Counted from the first letter of the stretch, positions 1-9,579 are shown. The stretch is DNA of 64,000 bases from Sheuella amnicola (GCF_010499255.1 NZ_JAAGRN010000004.1:1-64000); one strand, 5' to 3'. Numbers and translations are program-made. The notes: a model not told the origin generated them from the letters alone.

Positions 1-62
1 TGAAACACCTTAGCGCCGATGATAGTGGATGTACATCTGTGAAAGTAGGACATCGTCAAGCT
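1..62 (+). rRNA. rrf: 5S ribosomal RNA, 3' part
   Basis: The first ~62 bases read as the 3' half of a bacterial 5S rRNA: the conserved TTAGCGCCGATGATAGT segment is followed by a short hairpin loop and the GTAGGACATCGTCAAGCT end. The 5' half lies outside the window. A strong terminator follows directly, so this is the distal end of an rRNA operon transcribed on the plus strand. The exact 3' end is uncertain by a few bases. Confidence 0.88.
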
Positions 63-72
63 CTTACACCTC

Positions 73-106
73 AAACCCCCGCATGCTATCAGCTTGCGGG
101 GGTTTG
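73..106 (+). terminator. rRNA operon terminator
   Basis: A perfect 11-bp stem (AAACCCCCGCA at 73-83, TGCGGGGGTTT at 95-105) with an 11-base loop sits just after the 5S rRNA. The right arm ends in TTT followed by GTCTTT. This is the form of an intrinsic terminator ending the rRNA transcript. Confidence 0.85.
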
Positions 107-230
107 TCTTTGGGGAGTAGGAAAACGGTGTTATTGGGGAATATACGATGATTAAATTTACCCATCAAACTAATAAGAAATTTAATAGCTCGGGTAAGAT
201 GATGCTGTTCGATAACAGGAGCCTTAGCAA

Positions 231-590
231 ATGACCAATCCAGATACTCAAGAAACAAAAACGATTGATCTCAAAACAATCGTTCATGTTGCCTATGGCA
301 TGTTTGCATTAGGCGTCATCACCGCCGGATTTTTCAGTGTCGCAATTTTGGCCACAATGGTATTGATTTACATAAAGCGCTCGGATGCCTCGGGCACTGT
401 TTATGCCATGCATTTCGACTGGCTGACTCAAACATTCTGGTGGGGGCTGCTGTGGTTGGCTCTAAGCGGCTTGGCAACGTATGTGTATGTTGGATGGATT
501 GGAATTATTGTTGCAACGATATGGGTGTTATATCGCTTATTGACCGGCTGGTTAGCGTTACTTGAAAACAGGACGCCTGGTGCGAATTGA
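231..590 (+). CDS. DUF4870-like small integral membrane protein
   Basis: 119 residues. It has a short polar N-terminus (about 1-17), a first hydrophobic segment at about 19-47, a polar loop carrying HFDWLTQTFWW, and two closely spaced hydrophobic segments at about 70-105. The layout and the loop resemble the DUF4870 family of small bacterial membrane proteins, whose function is not known. An AGGAG at 217-221 supports the ATG at 231. It is a single-gene unit between the rRNA terminator and its own terminator at 611-637. The family call comes from pattern recognition; no function is proposed. Confidence 0.75.
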   Translation: MTNPDTQETKTIDLKTIVHVAYGMFALGVITAGFFSVAILATMVLIYIKRSDASGTVYAMHFDWLTQTFWWGLLWLALSGLATYVYVGWIGIIVATIWVLYRLLTGWLALLENRTPGAN

Positions 591-610
591 ATAAGCAACA
601 CTACTTATAA

Positions 611-640
611 AAAAGGGCGCTCAATGAGCGCCCTTTTTTC
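611..640 (+). terminator. intrinsic terminator, possibly bidirectional
   Basis: A perfect 12-bp stem (AAAAGGGCGCTC at 611-622, GAGCGCCCTTTT at 626-637) runs into T residues. The A-tract on the other side means it can also serve the convergent SWIB gene ending at 655. Confidence 0.88.
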
Positions 641-654
641 ATGCTACGAAGTAA

Positions 655-957
655 TTACTTCAAGTGACCACTAACGATTTTGGTCAGCTCGAACATCGAC
701 ACCTGGTCTTTTCCGAACAAGGGCTTGAGCTTGGCATCGGCATTGATGTTGCGACGATTCTTGGGATCTTGGAGATCATGCTTTTTAATGTAGTCCCAAA
801 TTTTCTTGGTGACTTCAGTACGAGGCACCGGTGTTGCGCCAATCACGGCAGCAAGCGTGTCACTAGGTGTCAGTGGTTTCATGAATGCAGCATTAGGCTT
901 GCGTTCAGCAGTTTTTGATGCGGCTTTTTTAGCTGCTGGTTTAGCGGTAGTGGCCAT
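655..957 (-). CDS. SWIB/MDM2 domain protein
   Basis: 100 residues from the ATG at 957. That start is chosen over one 21 bases upstream because AGGAGA (964-969, minus strand) lies 6 bases before it. An Ala/Lys-rich tail (about 1-25: KPAAKKAASK) precedes a SWIB domain: PLTPSDTLAAVIG, then PRTEVTKKIWDYIKKHDLQD, NRRNINADAKLKPLFG and a C-terminal helix ending SGHLK. SWIB domains occur in eukaryotic chromatin remodelling and in chlamydial and proteobacterial proteins. The basic tail suggests nucleic-acid binding, which is inference. The bacterial role is not established. Confidence 0.88.
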   Translation of the reverse strand: MATTAKPAAKKAASKTAERKPNAAFMKPLTPSDTLAAVIGATPVPRTEVTKKIWDYIKKHDLQDPKNRRNINADAKLKPLFGKDQVSMFELTKIVSGHLK

Positions 958-1083
958 CCGGGCTCTCCTAGTGGACATAATTTATTGTCAAACGGACAAA
1001 GATTAACGTGTCTATGAATTAAAGACAAAGAAAATCAGGTACTAACAGGTAAGGATAACCTTAAATGTATCAATTTTAAGAGC

Positions 1084-1118
1084 AAGGTAAACTATTTTGC
1101 GACACAACGTTTACCCTT
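1084..1118. promoter_or_regulatory. inverted repeat upstream of the M20 amidohydrolase
   Basis: GGTAAAC at 1086-1092 is mirrored by GTTTACC at 1109-1115, with 16 bases between. It lies 12 bases before the amidohydrolase start, in the divergent gap with the SWIB gene. It could be an operator or a leader hairpin; nothing else identifies it. Confidence 0.3.
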
Positions 1119-1127
1119 AAGACAAAA

Positions 1128-2321
1128 ATGTATCCAAGATCACCTTTAGAATCAATTAGAAAATTTCATAAAGAACTGACGGAACTGAGACAGGATTTGC
1201 ATCAAAATCCTGAGATCGGATTCGAAGAGTTAAGAACTTCCGGGATTGTCGCGGGTGCACTTGAGGCCCTTGGCGTGACTGTTCACCGAGGTATAGGCAA
1301 AACGGGTTTGGTCGGCGTGATCGAGGGCAATCGTACGGATTCTGGCCGAATGATTGGTCTAAGAGCAGACATGGATGCTTTGCCCATTCTTGAAGAAAAT
1401 CAAATGGCGCATTGCTCGAAAGTCCCGGGCATGATGCACGCGTGCGGCCACGATGGACATACCGCCATATTGCTGGGTGCCGCGAAATATCTGGCTTCGA
1501 ACAGGAACTTTAACGGAAAGGTTGCATTGATTTTTCAACCGGCCGAAGAAGGGCTGGGTGGTGCCAAGGCGATGCTTGAGGACGGACTGTTTGAAAAGTT
1601 TCCGTGTGACGAAATTTACGCATTGCATAACTGGCCCGCATTGCCTGCAGGAACGATTGGAATTAATCCCGGGCCGATGATGGCAGCATCGGACATATTT
1701 GAAATCACAATCGATGGTCGGGGTGGTCATGGTGCGCACCCTTACCAGACAATCGATCCAATTATTGTCATGGCGCAAATTATTACGGCATTGCAGACGA
1801 TCGTCTCGCGTAATGTGCATCCCGTACAGTCCGCAGTGATCTCGCTTGGCCATGTCAGTGCAGGCAGTCCGAAGGCAGCAAGTGTCATTCCGAGTCACGC
1901 GAAACTTGTTGGTACCGTTCGCACATTTAGTGATGAGGTACAGCATATGGTCGAATCCAGAATGCGTACGATCATCGCAAGTGTTGCCGAAGCATTTGGT
2001 GCCAAGGCTGAATTGCACTATCGTCGATCGTACCCCGCTACAATTAATTCAACCGAACAGGCTAATGCGCTTGCGGACCTTGCGATCGAGCTATTTGGAC
2101 AAGCTAACGTGGTGAGGGACTTGATTCCTTCAATGGGGTCGGAAGATTTTTCTTTCATGTTGCAGAAAAAGCCGGGAGCATATTTCAGGCTTGGTCAAGG
2201 TGGTGCCGAAGACGGCAGACTGCTGCACAATCCGACATTCGATTTCAATGACGAAGTGATTCCCGTGGGTAGCGCGATGTTCGCGGCACTGGTTGAACGC
2301 CGTATGCCCTTGGAAAAATAA
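1128..2321 (+). CDS. M20D family amidohydrolase (hippurate hydrolase-like)
   Basis: 397 residues, the usual length for the M20D aminoacylase/hippuricase group, cytosolic zinc enzymes that cut N-acyl amino acids. Visible metal and catalytic motifs are [10 protein letters not shown] (about 78-87), [10 protein letters not shown] (104-113), [11 protein letters not shown] with the Glu-Glu pair, the dimerisation-domain GRGGHGAHP, and the late MGSEDFSFM. The stop is 2 bases before pyrC, so the two are probably cotranscribed. No strong Shine-Dalgarno precedes the ATG. A paralogue lies at 34184-35377. The exact acyl substrate cannot be read from sequence. Confidence 0.9.
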   Translation: MYPRSPLESIRKFHKELTELRQDLHQNPEIGFEELRTSGIVAGALEALGVTVHRGIGKTGLVGVIEGNRTDSGRMIGLRADMDALPILEENQMAHCSKVPGMMHACGHDGHTAILLGAAKYLASNRNFNGKVALIFQPAEEGLGGAKAMLEDGLFEKFPCDEIYALHNWPALPAGTIGINPGPMMAASDIFEITIDGRGGHGAHPYQTIDPIIVMAQIITALQTIVSRNVHPVQSAVISLGHVSAGSPKAASVIPSHAKLVGTVRTFSDEVQHMVESRMRTIIASVAEAFGAKAELHYRRSYPATINSTEQANALADLAIELFGQANVVRDLIPSMGSEDFSFMLQKKPGAYFRLGQGGAEDGRLLHNPTFDFNDEVIPVGSAMFAALVERRMPLEK

Positions 2322-2323
2322 AC

Positions 2324-3376
2324 ATGACATCTCAGTTTTTGACAATAACTCGGCCTGACGACTGGCATTTACATTTGCGCGACGGCGATGCTTTGACTGC
2401 AGTCGTAGGTGATACGGCTCGACAGTTTGCCCGCGCGATTGTGATGCCTAATTTAAAGCCGCCCGTTACAACCGTAGCTATGGCGCGGGCATATCAAACA
2501 CGTATTGAGCAGGCTCTTGCAAAGGTCGGCATAGCCGATGGTCAATTCAAGCCATTGATGACGCTTTATCTGACGGATAACACTGATCCTGCCGAGATCG
2601 TTCAGGCCAAGGAGTCGGGTGCTGCAGTCGCAGTCAAGCTGTATCCGGCCGGAGCAACGACCAACTCCGATGCCGGGGTGACAGACTTGTTGGGGCGCTG
2701 CGCAAAAACGCTTGAAGAGATGCAACGTGTTGGCATGCCTCTGCTTGTGCATGGTGAGGTCACTGATCCGGCGGTCGACGTGTTTGACCGCGAGGCGTTG
2801 TTTATCGAGCGGGTGATGATCCCGTTGCGTCAAGCATTTCCCGAGTTGCGTGTCGTGTTCGAACACCTGACGACCAAGGATGGTGTGGATTACGTGCGTG
2901 AAGCGTCCGGCCCGATTGCTGCCACGATCACGGCCCAACACCTTCTTTACAATCGGAACGCCATATTCCAGGGTGGCGTGAGGCCGCATTGGTATTGTTT
3001 ACCCATTTTGAAGCGCGAAGTGCATCGCCAGGCATTGGTTGATGCGGCAACGAGTGATAGCCCGCGCTTTTTTCTCGGTACGGATAGCGCACCCCATGCG
3101 CGAGGGTTGAAGGAGCATGCTTGTGGCTGTGCCGGTTGCTATACGGCACTGCATGCGATGGAGTTGTATGCGACAGCATTCGATCGTGTCGGCAAAATCG
3201 ATAAACTCGAGGCGTTCGCAAGTCATCGCGGCCCTGATTTTTATGGTTTGCCGCGCAATACCGATAGGATCACTCTCGAGCGAACATCCTTTCTGATACC
3301 GAACGAGATTCCGTACGGATCCGAAACGCTAGTTCCATTGGCAGCGGGCGAGACGCTGTCGTGGCGTCTTGTTTAA
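2324..3376 (+). CDS. pyrC: dihydroorotase, class II (PyrC)
   Basis: 350 residues, matching the E. coli-type PyrC of about 348. It cyclises N-carbamoyl-L-aspartate to dihydroorotate in pyrimidine synthesis. The zinc-binding HLH is at residues 15-17 ([12 protein letters not shown]). The region [18 protein letters not shown] carries the lysine that is carboxylated in this family. LVHGEV and EHLTTKDGV supply further ligands, and [10 protein letters not shown] holds the catalytic Asp. It starts 2 bases after the amidohydrolase stop, an unusual partner for pyrC. Confidence 0.96.
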   Translation: MTSQFLTITRPDDWHLHLRDGDALTAVVGDTARQFARAIVMPNLKPPVTTVAMARAYQTRIEQALAKVGIADGQFKPLMTLYLTDNTDPAEIVQAKESGAAVAVKLYPAGATTNSDAGVTDLLGRCAKTLEEMQRVGMPLLVHGEVTDPAVDVFDREALFIERVMIPLRQAFPELRVVFEHLTTKDGVDYVREASGPIAATITAQHLLYNRNAIFQGGVRPHWYCLPILKREVHRQALVDAATSDSPRFFLGTDSAPHARGLKEHACGCAGCYTALHAMELYATAFDRVGKIDKLEAFASHRGPDFYGLPRNTDRITLERTSFLIPNEIPYGSETLVPLAAGETLSWRLV

Positions 3377-3390
3377 GGATTCATCACGAA

Positions 3391-3420
3391 TGATGCGCGA
3401 TATTTAAATGTTGCGCATCA
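3391..3420. terminator. hairpin between convergent pyrC and uup
   Basis: TGATGCGC at 3391-3398 pairs perfectly with GCGCATCA at 3413-3420 in the 41-base gap between convergent genes. It overlaps the uup stop codon. There is no clear T-tract, so a terminator role is only suggested by position. Confidence 0.35.
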
Positions 3421-5247
3421 ACTGTTGCGTGCTTCCAGTAGCTCCCAGCGCGCAAAGCGCTTTGCGAGCTCATCGTCGATTTCTTTGAGTCGATTTTGAA
3501 TGAGGGTTAACTTGTTCGGATCATCTTTGTAAAGAGAGCTGTCACCCATCTGGGTGACCAAGGTTGACTGCTCTTCTTCAAGCGCGTTGATCGCTGCCGG
3601 TAATTGTTCGAGCTCTTTAACTTCCCATGGAGCTAGTTTGTTGGCTCTGGCTTTAGCCTGAGATTGCGTAGGCGCGGGTTTTACTTCAGTTGAACTCGTT
3701 GCGGTTGCGACCGATTTTGGGCGATCCGTCGCCGCTGATCCGGTTTGCGGCTTTTGCTGGCGTTCCCAGTCCAGATACCCGCCGACATAATCCTTCCAAA
3801 TGCCATCGCCTTCACTCGCAATGGTTTGTGTCACGACATTATCCAGGAAGGTGCGATCGTGACTAACAAGCAAAACGGTACCGGGATAGTCTTGCAGCAA
3901 CTCTTCAAGCAATTCGAGCGTTTCGATATCAAGGTCGTTGGTTGGTTCATCCAGAACCAGGATATTCGCCGGGCGCGCAAAAAGGCGAGCCAACAATAGT
4001 CGAGCCCGTTCACCCCCGGAAAGACTGCTCACAGGAGATTGGGCGCGAGCGGGTGCAAACAGAAAATCTCCCAGATAACTCATGACGTGTTTTTTTGTGC
4101 CGCCGATTTCGATCCATTCGCTACCTGGATTGATGATGTCTGCTAGCGTAGCGTTTTCATCCAGTTGACTGCGCATTTGATCGAAATAGGCGACCGATAA
4201 ATTGGTTCCGAGTTTGACTGTGCCCGAGTCCGGTTGCAGTGTGCCGAGAATCAGCTTTAACAAGGTGGATTTGCCGGCGCCATTTGGACCGATCAAGCCG
4301 ATGCGATCGCCCCTCATGATGGTGGTTGAATAATCACGCACAACGCAATGATCTCCGAACGACTTTGAGACATGCTCGAGTTCGGCGACAAGTTTTCCAG
4401 ATCGCTGCCCCGCATCGACTGCCAGATTAACGTTGCCTTGACGATCCCGCCGTTCGGCGCGCTCCTTTCGCATTTGTTCAAGTCGTTTCACGCGTCCGAC
4501 GCTGCGAGTGCGTCGAGCCTCCACTCCTTTGCGAATCCAGATTTCTTCCTGCGCAAGCAATTTGTCGAAGCGCGCGTTTTCAAGGCGCTGCGCTTCAAGC
4601 CATTGAGCCTTTTGTGTTTGCCATTCCGAAAAATTGCCGGGAAAGCTCAGAAGCTTGCCCCGATCTAGTTCGATGATACGTGTAGCGATTGCATCCAGAA
4701 AGCGACGGTCATGCGTGATGATGACTGCGCTACCAGGCCATTGGCGCAAAGTGGATTCGAGCCAGAGAATGCCATCCATATCCAGATGATTGGTTGGTTC
4801 ATCAAGCAGTAGCAGGTTCGGTTGACTTGCCATGGCGCGAATCAGCGCAACGCGCTTGCGCATGCCGCCCGATAGTCCGGCCACATGTGCCTGCGCCGGC
4901 AAACCGAGCTTATCGATGAGCGCACGAACACGAGATGCCCGCTGCCAGTCCTCATCCTCGGGGTCGAATTCGCCCATGATGCATTCTTCGATTGTCAGGG
5001 AGTCATCAAGCTCGGGTTCTTGTTCGACCGTCGCGACCCTGACATGGCCCGCTGTAGTGATGGACCCATCGTCCGGCTGATTGCGACCGTCCAGTAGTTT
5101 GAGAAGCGATGATTTTCCGGTGCCGTTGCGTCCGATGAGTCCGATGCGCTCGCCGGATTGAATCGAGAGATCCGCGCCATCAAGCAATGGGTGGTGACCG
5201 TAGGCAAGATGGACATTGTTCAGCGTAATGAGGGCGGTATTGGACAT
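3418..5247 (-). CDS. uup: ABC-F family ATPase Uup
   Basis: 609 residues with two ABC ATPase modules and no membrane segments, the ABC-F layout of cytosolic ribosome- or DNA-associated ATPases. Module 1: Walker A GRNGTGKSS (about 39-47), signature LSGGMRKR, Walker B LLLLDEPTNHLD. Module 2: GPNGAGKST, LSGGERARLL, ILVLDEPTNDLD. A Thr/Ala/Pro-rich linker leads to a C-terminal coiled-coil domain (about 545-609), which marks Uup rather than EttA. In E. coli Uup affects transposon excision and ribosome function. It is convergent with pyrC. Confidence 0.93.
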   Translation of the reverse strand: MSNTALITLNNVHLAYGHHPLLDGADLSIQSGERIGLIGRNGTGKSSLLKLLDGRNQPDDGSITTAGHVRVATVEQEPELDDSLTIEECIMGEFDPEDEDWQRASRVRALIDKLGLPAQAHVAGLSGGMRKRVALIRAMASQPNLLLLDEPTNHLDMDGILWLESTLRQWPGSAVIITHDRRFLDAIATRIIELDRGKLLSFPGNFSEWQTQKAQWLEAQRLENARFDKLLAQEEIWIRKGVEARRTRSVGRVKRLEQMRKERAERRDRQGNVNLAVDAGQRSGKLVAELEHVSKSFGDHCVVRDYSTTIMRGDRIGLIGPNGAGKSTLLKLILGTLQPDSGTVKLGTNLSVAYFDQMRSQLDENATLADIINPGSEWIEIGGTKKHVMSYLGDFLFAPARAQSPVSSLSGGERARLLLARLFARPANILVLDEPTNDLDIETLELLEELLQDYPGTVLLVSHDRTFLDNVVTQTIASEGDGIWKDYVGGYLDWERQQKPQTGSAATDRPKSVATATSSTEVKPAPTQSQAKARANKLAPWEVKELEQLPAAINALEEEQSTLVTQMGDSSLYKDDPNKLTLIQNRLKEIDDELAKRFARWELLEARNS

Positions 5248-5363
5248 GACAGCAACAGTGCGCGGGTGATCGCGATTTCAAATGTTCGGAATAAGATCGC
5301 TATTGTCGCAGGTCATTGGCGGTTGTGCCCGATGCGACGGTTTGAGCTTTACAATGTAGCTGC

Positions 5364-5772
5364 AAAGCAGATTGGGCAATCGCGGTGTCTTTTCGGACAT
5401 CGAGGAAGGTCCGGACTCCATAGGGCAGGATAACGGTTAACGACCGTCCGTACGGGATGACGCGCAAGCGAAATTTCGGACGAGGACTAGGGCCACAGAG
5501 ACGAGTCTGCGATGGGGGTGCGTTTGACGCACTCCGTCACGGCCTGGCCGTGATGCCGCATCCACGAAAGTGGTGCAACATCGCAGGGTGAAACGCGGCA
5601 ACCTCTATCCGGAGCAACACCAAATAGGCATACGTGCGGTCTGTGACCGCGAAGGACGGCTCGTTCGAGTATGCGGGTAGGTGGCTAGAACATTTCAGCA
5701 ATGAAATGTCCAGAGGAATGATTGCCCGTCAGAGCAATCTGATGTACAGAATCCGGCCTATAAATCTGCTTT
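5364..5772 (+). ncRNA. rnpB: RNase P RNA, bacterial class A
   Basis: The 5' AAAGCAGATT (5364) pairs with the 3' AATCTGCTTT (5763-5772) to form the P1 helix. Between them lie the conserved core elements GAGGAAGGTCCGGACTC, the GGGTGAAACGCGGCAACCTC region, AACACCAAATAGGC, and the ACAGAATCCGGCCTATAAAT end. The 409-base length fits class A RNase P RNA, the catalytic subunit that matures tRNA 5' ends. A TACAAT at 5350-5355 is a plausible -10 element; no convincing -35 is seen. No T-tract terminator is obvious after it. Confidence 0.96.
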
Positions 5773-5954
5773 GCACTCCTCATGCGCAGGCTACTTTCAA
5801 ATTAGTGGCATCTCCATAATCAAAAAAATTTTCTACGGGAAAACCCTTGCCCGCCTTCTAAGTAAAGACTTTTAATTGCTATTGCAATTGCATGATTTAT
5901 TTAGCTTTTTTGGTTTATAAAAAATTCTAAAATGATCGCTAAGTCATTGACCTG

Positions 5955-5971
5955 ATTGGAAAAAATCCAAT
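5955..5971. promoter_or_regulatory. short inverted repeat upstream of the mra promoter
   Basis: ATTGGA and TCCAAT flank an A5 spacer (5955-5971). It ends 7 bases before the -35 element of the mra promoter, where an upstream regulator could bind. It could equally be chance in an AT-rich gap; the rest of 5773-5954 shows no gene. Confidence 0.3.
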
Positions 5972-5977
5972 TTCGAC

Positions 5978-6006
5978 TTGACCAAGCAAATTTGATGCCT
6001 TAGAGT
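5978..6006 (+). promoter_or_regulatory. promoter of the dcw cluster (Pmra)
   Basis: TTGACC at 5978-5983 and TAGAGT at 6001-6006 are separated by 17 bases, a sigma70-type spacing. The start point would fall near 6013, inside the first MraZ-type repeat. It is the only well-formed promoter seen ahead of mraZ. Confidence 0.6.
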
Positions 6007-6044
6007 GGTGAAAAGTAGGTTTTTGTGCATATTTGTGGGGATTA
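6005..6044 (+). promoter_or_regulatory. MraZ operator: four 10-bp repeats
   Basis: Four consecutive decamers start with GT: GTGGTGAAAA (6005), GTAGGTTTTT (6015), GTGCATATTT (6025) and GTGGGGATTA (6035). MraZ of E. coli is known to bind TGGGA-type direct repeats with a 10-bp period upstream of its own gene to repress the cluster. The match in period, position and overlap with the -10 region supports MraZ autoregulation here. Confidence 0.65.
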
Positions 6045-6047
6045 TTT

Positions 6048-6476
6048 GTGTTTCAAGGTAGCAGTGCGCTAACGCTGGATGCAAAGGGGCGAATTAACGT
6101 TCCTTCCAAGCATCGCGATGCTCTGATTGAGCAGGCGCAGGGCTGTCTGACACTGACCAGGCATCCGGATGGGTGTTTGCTGGTATATCCCCGTCCCGTC
6201 TGGGAAAGCAAGCGTGAACAGATCGCGGCGTTCCCCATGCAAGCTCGGGCTTTGCAGCGTCTTTTGCTCGGCAATGCGCAGGATGTAGAGATAGATGGCT
6301 CCGGTCGGATTCTTGTTGCTCCGGAGTTGCGAAATGCTGCCGGATTGACGCGAGATGTCATGTTGCTTGGTATGGGAGCGCACTTCGAGTTATGGGATGC
6401 AGCTGCGTTGGCGCGTCGGGAAGCCGATGATTTGTCGCAGGGCATGGGTGAAGCCTTAAACCAGTTTTCGTTTTAA
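6048..6476 (+). CDS. mraZ: transcriptional regulator MraZ
   Basis: 142 residues from the GTG at 6048, giving the expected N-terminus [24 protein letters not shown] 15 bases upstream would add residues not found in the family, and GGGG at 6037-6040 serves as ribosome site for the GTG. It has two SpoVT/AbrB-like halves, each with a DAKGR/DGSGR motif ([12 protein letters not shown] in the second). MraZ forms rings that bind repeats in front of the dcw cluster and repress it. It is the first gene of the cluster, 3 bases before rsmH. Confidence 0.95.
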   Translation: MFQGSSALTLDAKGRINVPSKHRDALIEQAQGCLTLTRHPDGCLLVYPRPVWESKREQIAAFPMQARALQRLLLGNAQDVEIDGSGRILVAPELRNAAGLTRDVMLLGMGAHFELWDAAALARREADDLSQGMGEALNQFSF

Positions 6477-6479
6477 GCC

Positions 6480-7544
6480 GTGGCGGAGTTTACGCATCGG
6501 CCCGTGATGCTGGAGCCGACGGTTGATGCCTTGGTTACGGCAGGTTACGGCAAGCGCCGGGACGCCGATGGTGATTTGGAAGCGCAGCGCCAGGCTCGAA
6601 TGTCCGGGTTGTATGTTGATGGGACATTCGGCAGAGGTGGGCATTCGCGTGCATTGTTGTCCAGGCTGGGGCCTCAGGCCAGGCTGGTGGTGTTTGATAA
6701 GGATCCGCAAGCAATTGCGGTGGCTCGACAGTTAGCGCAGGAAGATTCGCGCGTGACGGTGGTGCATGAAGGTTTTGGTGATATGCAGCAGGCTTTGGCA
6801 GGCCTGGGCATAGATGCAGTGGATGGAGTAATGCTCGATTTGGGTGTTTCATCGCCTCAGATCGATGATGCAGGAAGAGGATTTTCATTCATGAGGGATG
6901 GTCCGCTCGATATGAGAATGGATACCACCCGAGGTGAAACGGTTGCGCAGTGGTTGGCGCATGCAAGTGTTGAAGACATGCAGGAGGTCATAGTTCGATA
7001 TGGCGAAGAACGGTTTGCTTTTCAGATTGCAAAGGCGATTGCTGCTCGCCGCGCAACACACCCGCTGGCAACTACCCTCGAGCTCGCCGAGCTCGTGTCA
7101 AGTGTCGTCCGCACGCGCGAAAAGGGCCAACATCCGGCTACACGCACCTTTCAAGCTTTACGGATTTACATCAATCGGGAGCTCGAAGAGCTCGAGAGCG
7201 CCCTCAAGGCAGCTCTGACATTACTGAAAACAGGCGGGCGTATGGCCGTGATCAGCTTCCACTCACTGGAAGATCGCGTCGTCAAGCAGTTCATTACCGC
7301 AGCATCCCGACCGGAAGCTGCGTATGCCCGCCTCCCTCTGCGTGAAAGTGAAATGCCTCAGCCGGTGTTGCTGGCTTTGGGAAGAGTGCTGCCGCAGGAC
7401 TCGGAAATATCCCTTAATCCAAGATCGCGTTCAGCCGTATTGCGCGTTGCCGAGCGCACGCACACGCCGCTTGGCGAACAAGGCGCACAAGCGTATTTGC
7501 CGGCGCCGATCGGTTCGCGACGTGGCAAAAAGGGAGGGCGATAA
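6480..7544 (+). CDS. rsmH: 16S rRNA m4C1402 methyltransferase RsmH (MraW)
   Basis: 354 residues from GTG 6480. It methylates N4 of C1402 in 16S rRNA using SAM. Seen: [13 protein letters not shown] at the start, the SAM loop [41 protein letters not shown] and [14 protein letters not shown]. It is about 40 residues longer than the E. coli protein (313), mainly through a charged insertion ([20 protein letters not shown], about 21-40) just before the SAM loop. It overlaps the ftsL start by one base. Confidence 0.96.
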   Translation: MAEFTHRPVMLEPTVDALVTAGYGKRRDADGDLEAQRQARMSGLYVDGTFGRGGHSRALLSRLGPQARLVVFDKDPQAIAVARQLAQEDSRVTVVHEGFGDMQQALAGLGIDAVDGVMLDLGVSSPQIDDAGRGFSFMRDGPLDMRMDTTRGETVAQWLAHASVEDMQEVIVRYGEERFAFQIAKAIAARRATHPLATTLELAELVSSVVRTREKGQHPATRTFQALRIYINRELEELESALKAALTLLKTGGRMAVISFHSLEDRVVKQFITAASRPEAAYARLPLRESEMPQPVLLALGRVLPQDSEISLNPRSRSAVLRVAERTHTPLGEQGAQAYLPAPIGSRRGKKGGR

Positions 7545-7852
7545 TGGGACGCCTCTGTTTTCTGGTCGCCACCTTGTTGATGATGTCTTCGATTTCCCTT
7601 GTCACGGCTAGGTATCAGGCGAGACAGTTGTATGTGGAGCTGAATCGTGCGCGCGAATCTTCGCGTCAGCTTGAAATCACCTGGAGACAGCTACAGCTTG
7701 ATCGTGCCGAGCAGGCACGCAATGCGCAAGTGGATAAGTTGGCTCGTGAAAAGCTGAAGATGATCTCGATTGCTCCGGAAAAGACAATCTATATCCATCA
7801 ATCCGCTCTGCAGCAAAATGCATCGGGTAAATCATCGGGAGGATCCCGATGA
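7544..7852 (+). CDS. ftsL: cell division protein FtsL
   Basis: 102 residues. It has one N-terminal membrane segment (about 3-22), then a periplasmic coiled coil (ELNRARESSRQLEITWRQLQ and on) and the IAPEKTIYI motif seen in beta-proteobacterial FtsL. FtsL joins FtsB and FtsQ in the divisome and activates FtsW/FtsI. Its ATG overlaps the rsmH stop (TAATG) and its own TGA overlaps the ftsI start, so translation is coupled both ways. Confidence 0.92.
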   Translation: MGRLCFLVATLLMMSSISLVTARYQARQLYVELNRARESSRQLEITWRQLQLDRAEQARNAQVDKLAREKLKMISIAPEKTIYIHQSALQQNASGKSSGGSR

Positions 7853-9579
7853 AGCCTTTGCCATTTCATAACAGCCCTGTTCTCAAGAACCAATATCCGA
7901 TTTGGCGCGGACGTGTCGTGCTTTTGTTATTGGGAGCATCTTTTCTTGCTTTGGCCATACGCGCGCTGTATCTGCAAGGCGTGACGACCGACTTTTTAGT
8001 GAGCCAAGGGGTGAGTCGCTACGAAAGAACCCTGGTCTTGCATGCTAGTCGAGGAAAAATACTGGATCGTAATGGTGTGGTGTTGGCGGCAAGTATTCCT
8101 GCCAGAAGTATTTGGGCTGATCCTGATGACGCAGCTAGCGCAAGTCCCGCAAAGCTGAAAGAGCTTGCTCAGTTGCTGGATATGCCACAGGCTGAGTTGC
8201 GCAAGAAACTCTCGAACGAAGAAAAAAATAAAACTTTCGTATATCTGAAGAGACAGGTGCCGCTGGACGTTGCGCAAAAAATCAACGAAATGCGTATACC
8301 GGGTGTTCACCAGATTCCTGATACAAGACGCTTCTATCCCGAGGGCGAGGTTCTAGCCAATATTGTTGGCTTTAACGATGTCGAGGACAAGGGTCAAGAA
8401 GGCGTGGAGCTGGCTTTTAATGAGCAGCTTTACGGTCGCGCCGGAAGCCGTCGGGTCATGCGGGATCGTCTTGGACGAATTATCGATGATGTGCGCGCTG
8501 TGAATTTGCCTGTTGACGGTAAAGACATCACGCTAGCTGTCGATACACGTATCCAGTACCAGGTATATCGTGCATTGCAGGAAGCAATGACGGTGAACAA
8601 GGCAAAAGGCGCGGCCGCAGTTGTGATCGATGTCCAGACGGGTGAAATCCTCGCGCTTGGAAATATGCCGACCTATGACCCTAACAAACGCGATTCTTTC
8701 AGGGGCGGTAACTTACGGAATCAGGCGCTGACCGATACGTTCGAACCCGGTTCGATCATGAAGCCGTTTACCGTTGCCCTCGCGCTGGATTTGAAACGCA
8801 TCAACACCAATACCTTATTTAATACGGGCGGCGGTAAGTTCTCATACCAAGGTGCGACGATTACCGATGTGAGCAAGAACGGTACATTGGATGCGGCAGG
8901 TGTATTGCTCAAATCCAGCAATATTGGGATGACCTTGATATCCGAGAAGCTGGAAGCGCGTGAAATGTGGGGAAGATTTTCCGAACTTGGATTTGGGCAA
9001 GCACCTCAGACCGGATTTCCGGGAGCGGCGGCCGGTCGGTTACGGCCATGGGAGCGGTGGCGACTGATCGAAAAAGCGACGATGTCGTATGGGTATGGCT
9101 TGTCAGTTTCATTGTTGCAGATGGCGCGTGCCTATACTGTGTTCGCCCGCAATGGTGATTTGGTTTCCCTGAGTTTGCTCAAGCGCGAGAACGAGCCGAC
9201 ATCCACCAAAGTCTATCCGCCGGATGTGGCACAAAAAATCCGACTGATGCTTGAAGCGGCCGCTGGTCCGGATGGTGCAAAAGCTGCGCAAGTTCAGGGT
9301 TATCGCGTTGCCGGCAAAAGCGGCACCGCTAGAAAAATTGTCGATGGCCGGTATAGCACGAGTCGTTACCGCGGTTCGTTTGTCGGATTTGCGCCCGTAT
9401 CGAATCCGAGGGTTGTGGTTGCGGTGACAATCGATGAGCCTCAGGGCGGCGTGTATTACGGTGGCAAGGTAGCGGCTCCGGTTTTTGCCCAGATTGTCGG
9501 TAGTACATTGCGAATCATGGGTGTACAACCGGATGCGCCATTCGAGTCGTCCATCATTTCTGCCGGGGTGACAAGATGA
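7849..9579 (+). CDS. ftsI: septal peptidoglycan transpeptidase FtsI (PBP3)
   Basis: 576 residues, typical for PBP3. A short cytoplasmic tail and one membrane anchor (about 22-45) precede the class B PBP dimerisation domain (RGKILDRNGVVLAAS) and the transpeptidase domain. Penicillin-binding motifs are SxxK at Ser302 (SIMK), SxN at 356-358 (SSN) and KSG at 490-492. It cross-links septal peptidoglycan in the periplasm and is the beta-lactam target for division. Its start and stop both overlap neighbours (ATGA). Confidence 0.97.
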   Translation: MKPLPFHNSPVLKNQYPIWRGRVVLLLLGASFLALAIRALYLQGVTTDFLVSQGVSRYERTLVLHASRGKILDRNGVVLAASIPARSIWADPDDAASASPAKLKELAQLLDMPQAELRKKLSNEEKNKTFVYLKRQVPLDVAQKINEMRIPGVHQIPDTRRFYPEGEVLANIVGFNDVEDKGQEGVELAFNEQLYGRAGSRRVMRDRLGRIIDDVRAVNLPVDGKDITLAVDTRIQYQVYRALQEAMTVNKAKGAAAVVIDVQTGEILALGNMPTYDPNKRDSFRGGNLRNQALTDTFEPGSIMKPFTVALALDLKRINTNTLFNTGGGKFSYQGATITDVSKNGTLDAAGVLLKSSNIGMTLISEKLEAREMWGRFSELGFGQAPQTGFPGAAAGRLRPWERWRLIEKATMSYGYGLSVSLLQMARAYTVFARNGDLVSLSLLKRENEPTSTKVYPPDVAQKIRLMLEAAAGPDGAKAAQVQGYRVAGKSGTARKIVDGRYSTSRYRGSFVGFAPVSNPRVVVAVTIDEPQGGVYYGGKVAAPVFAQIVGSTLRIMGVQPDAPFESSIISAGVTR

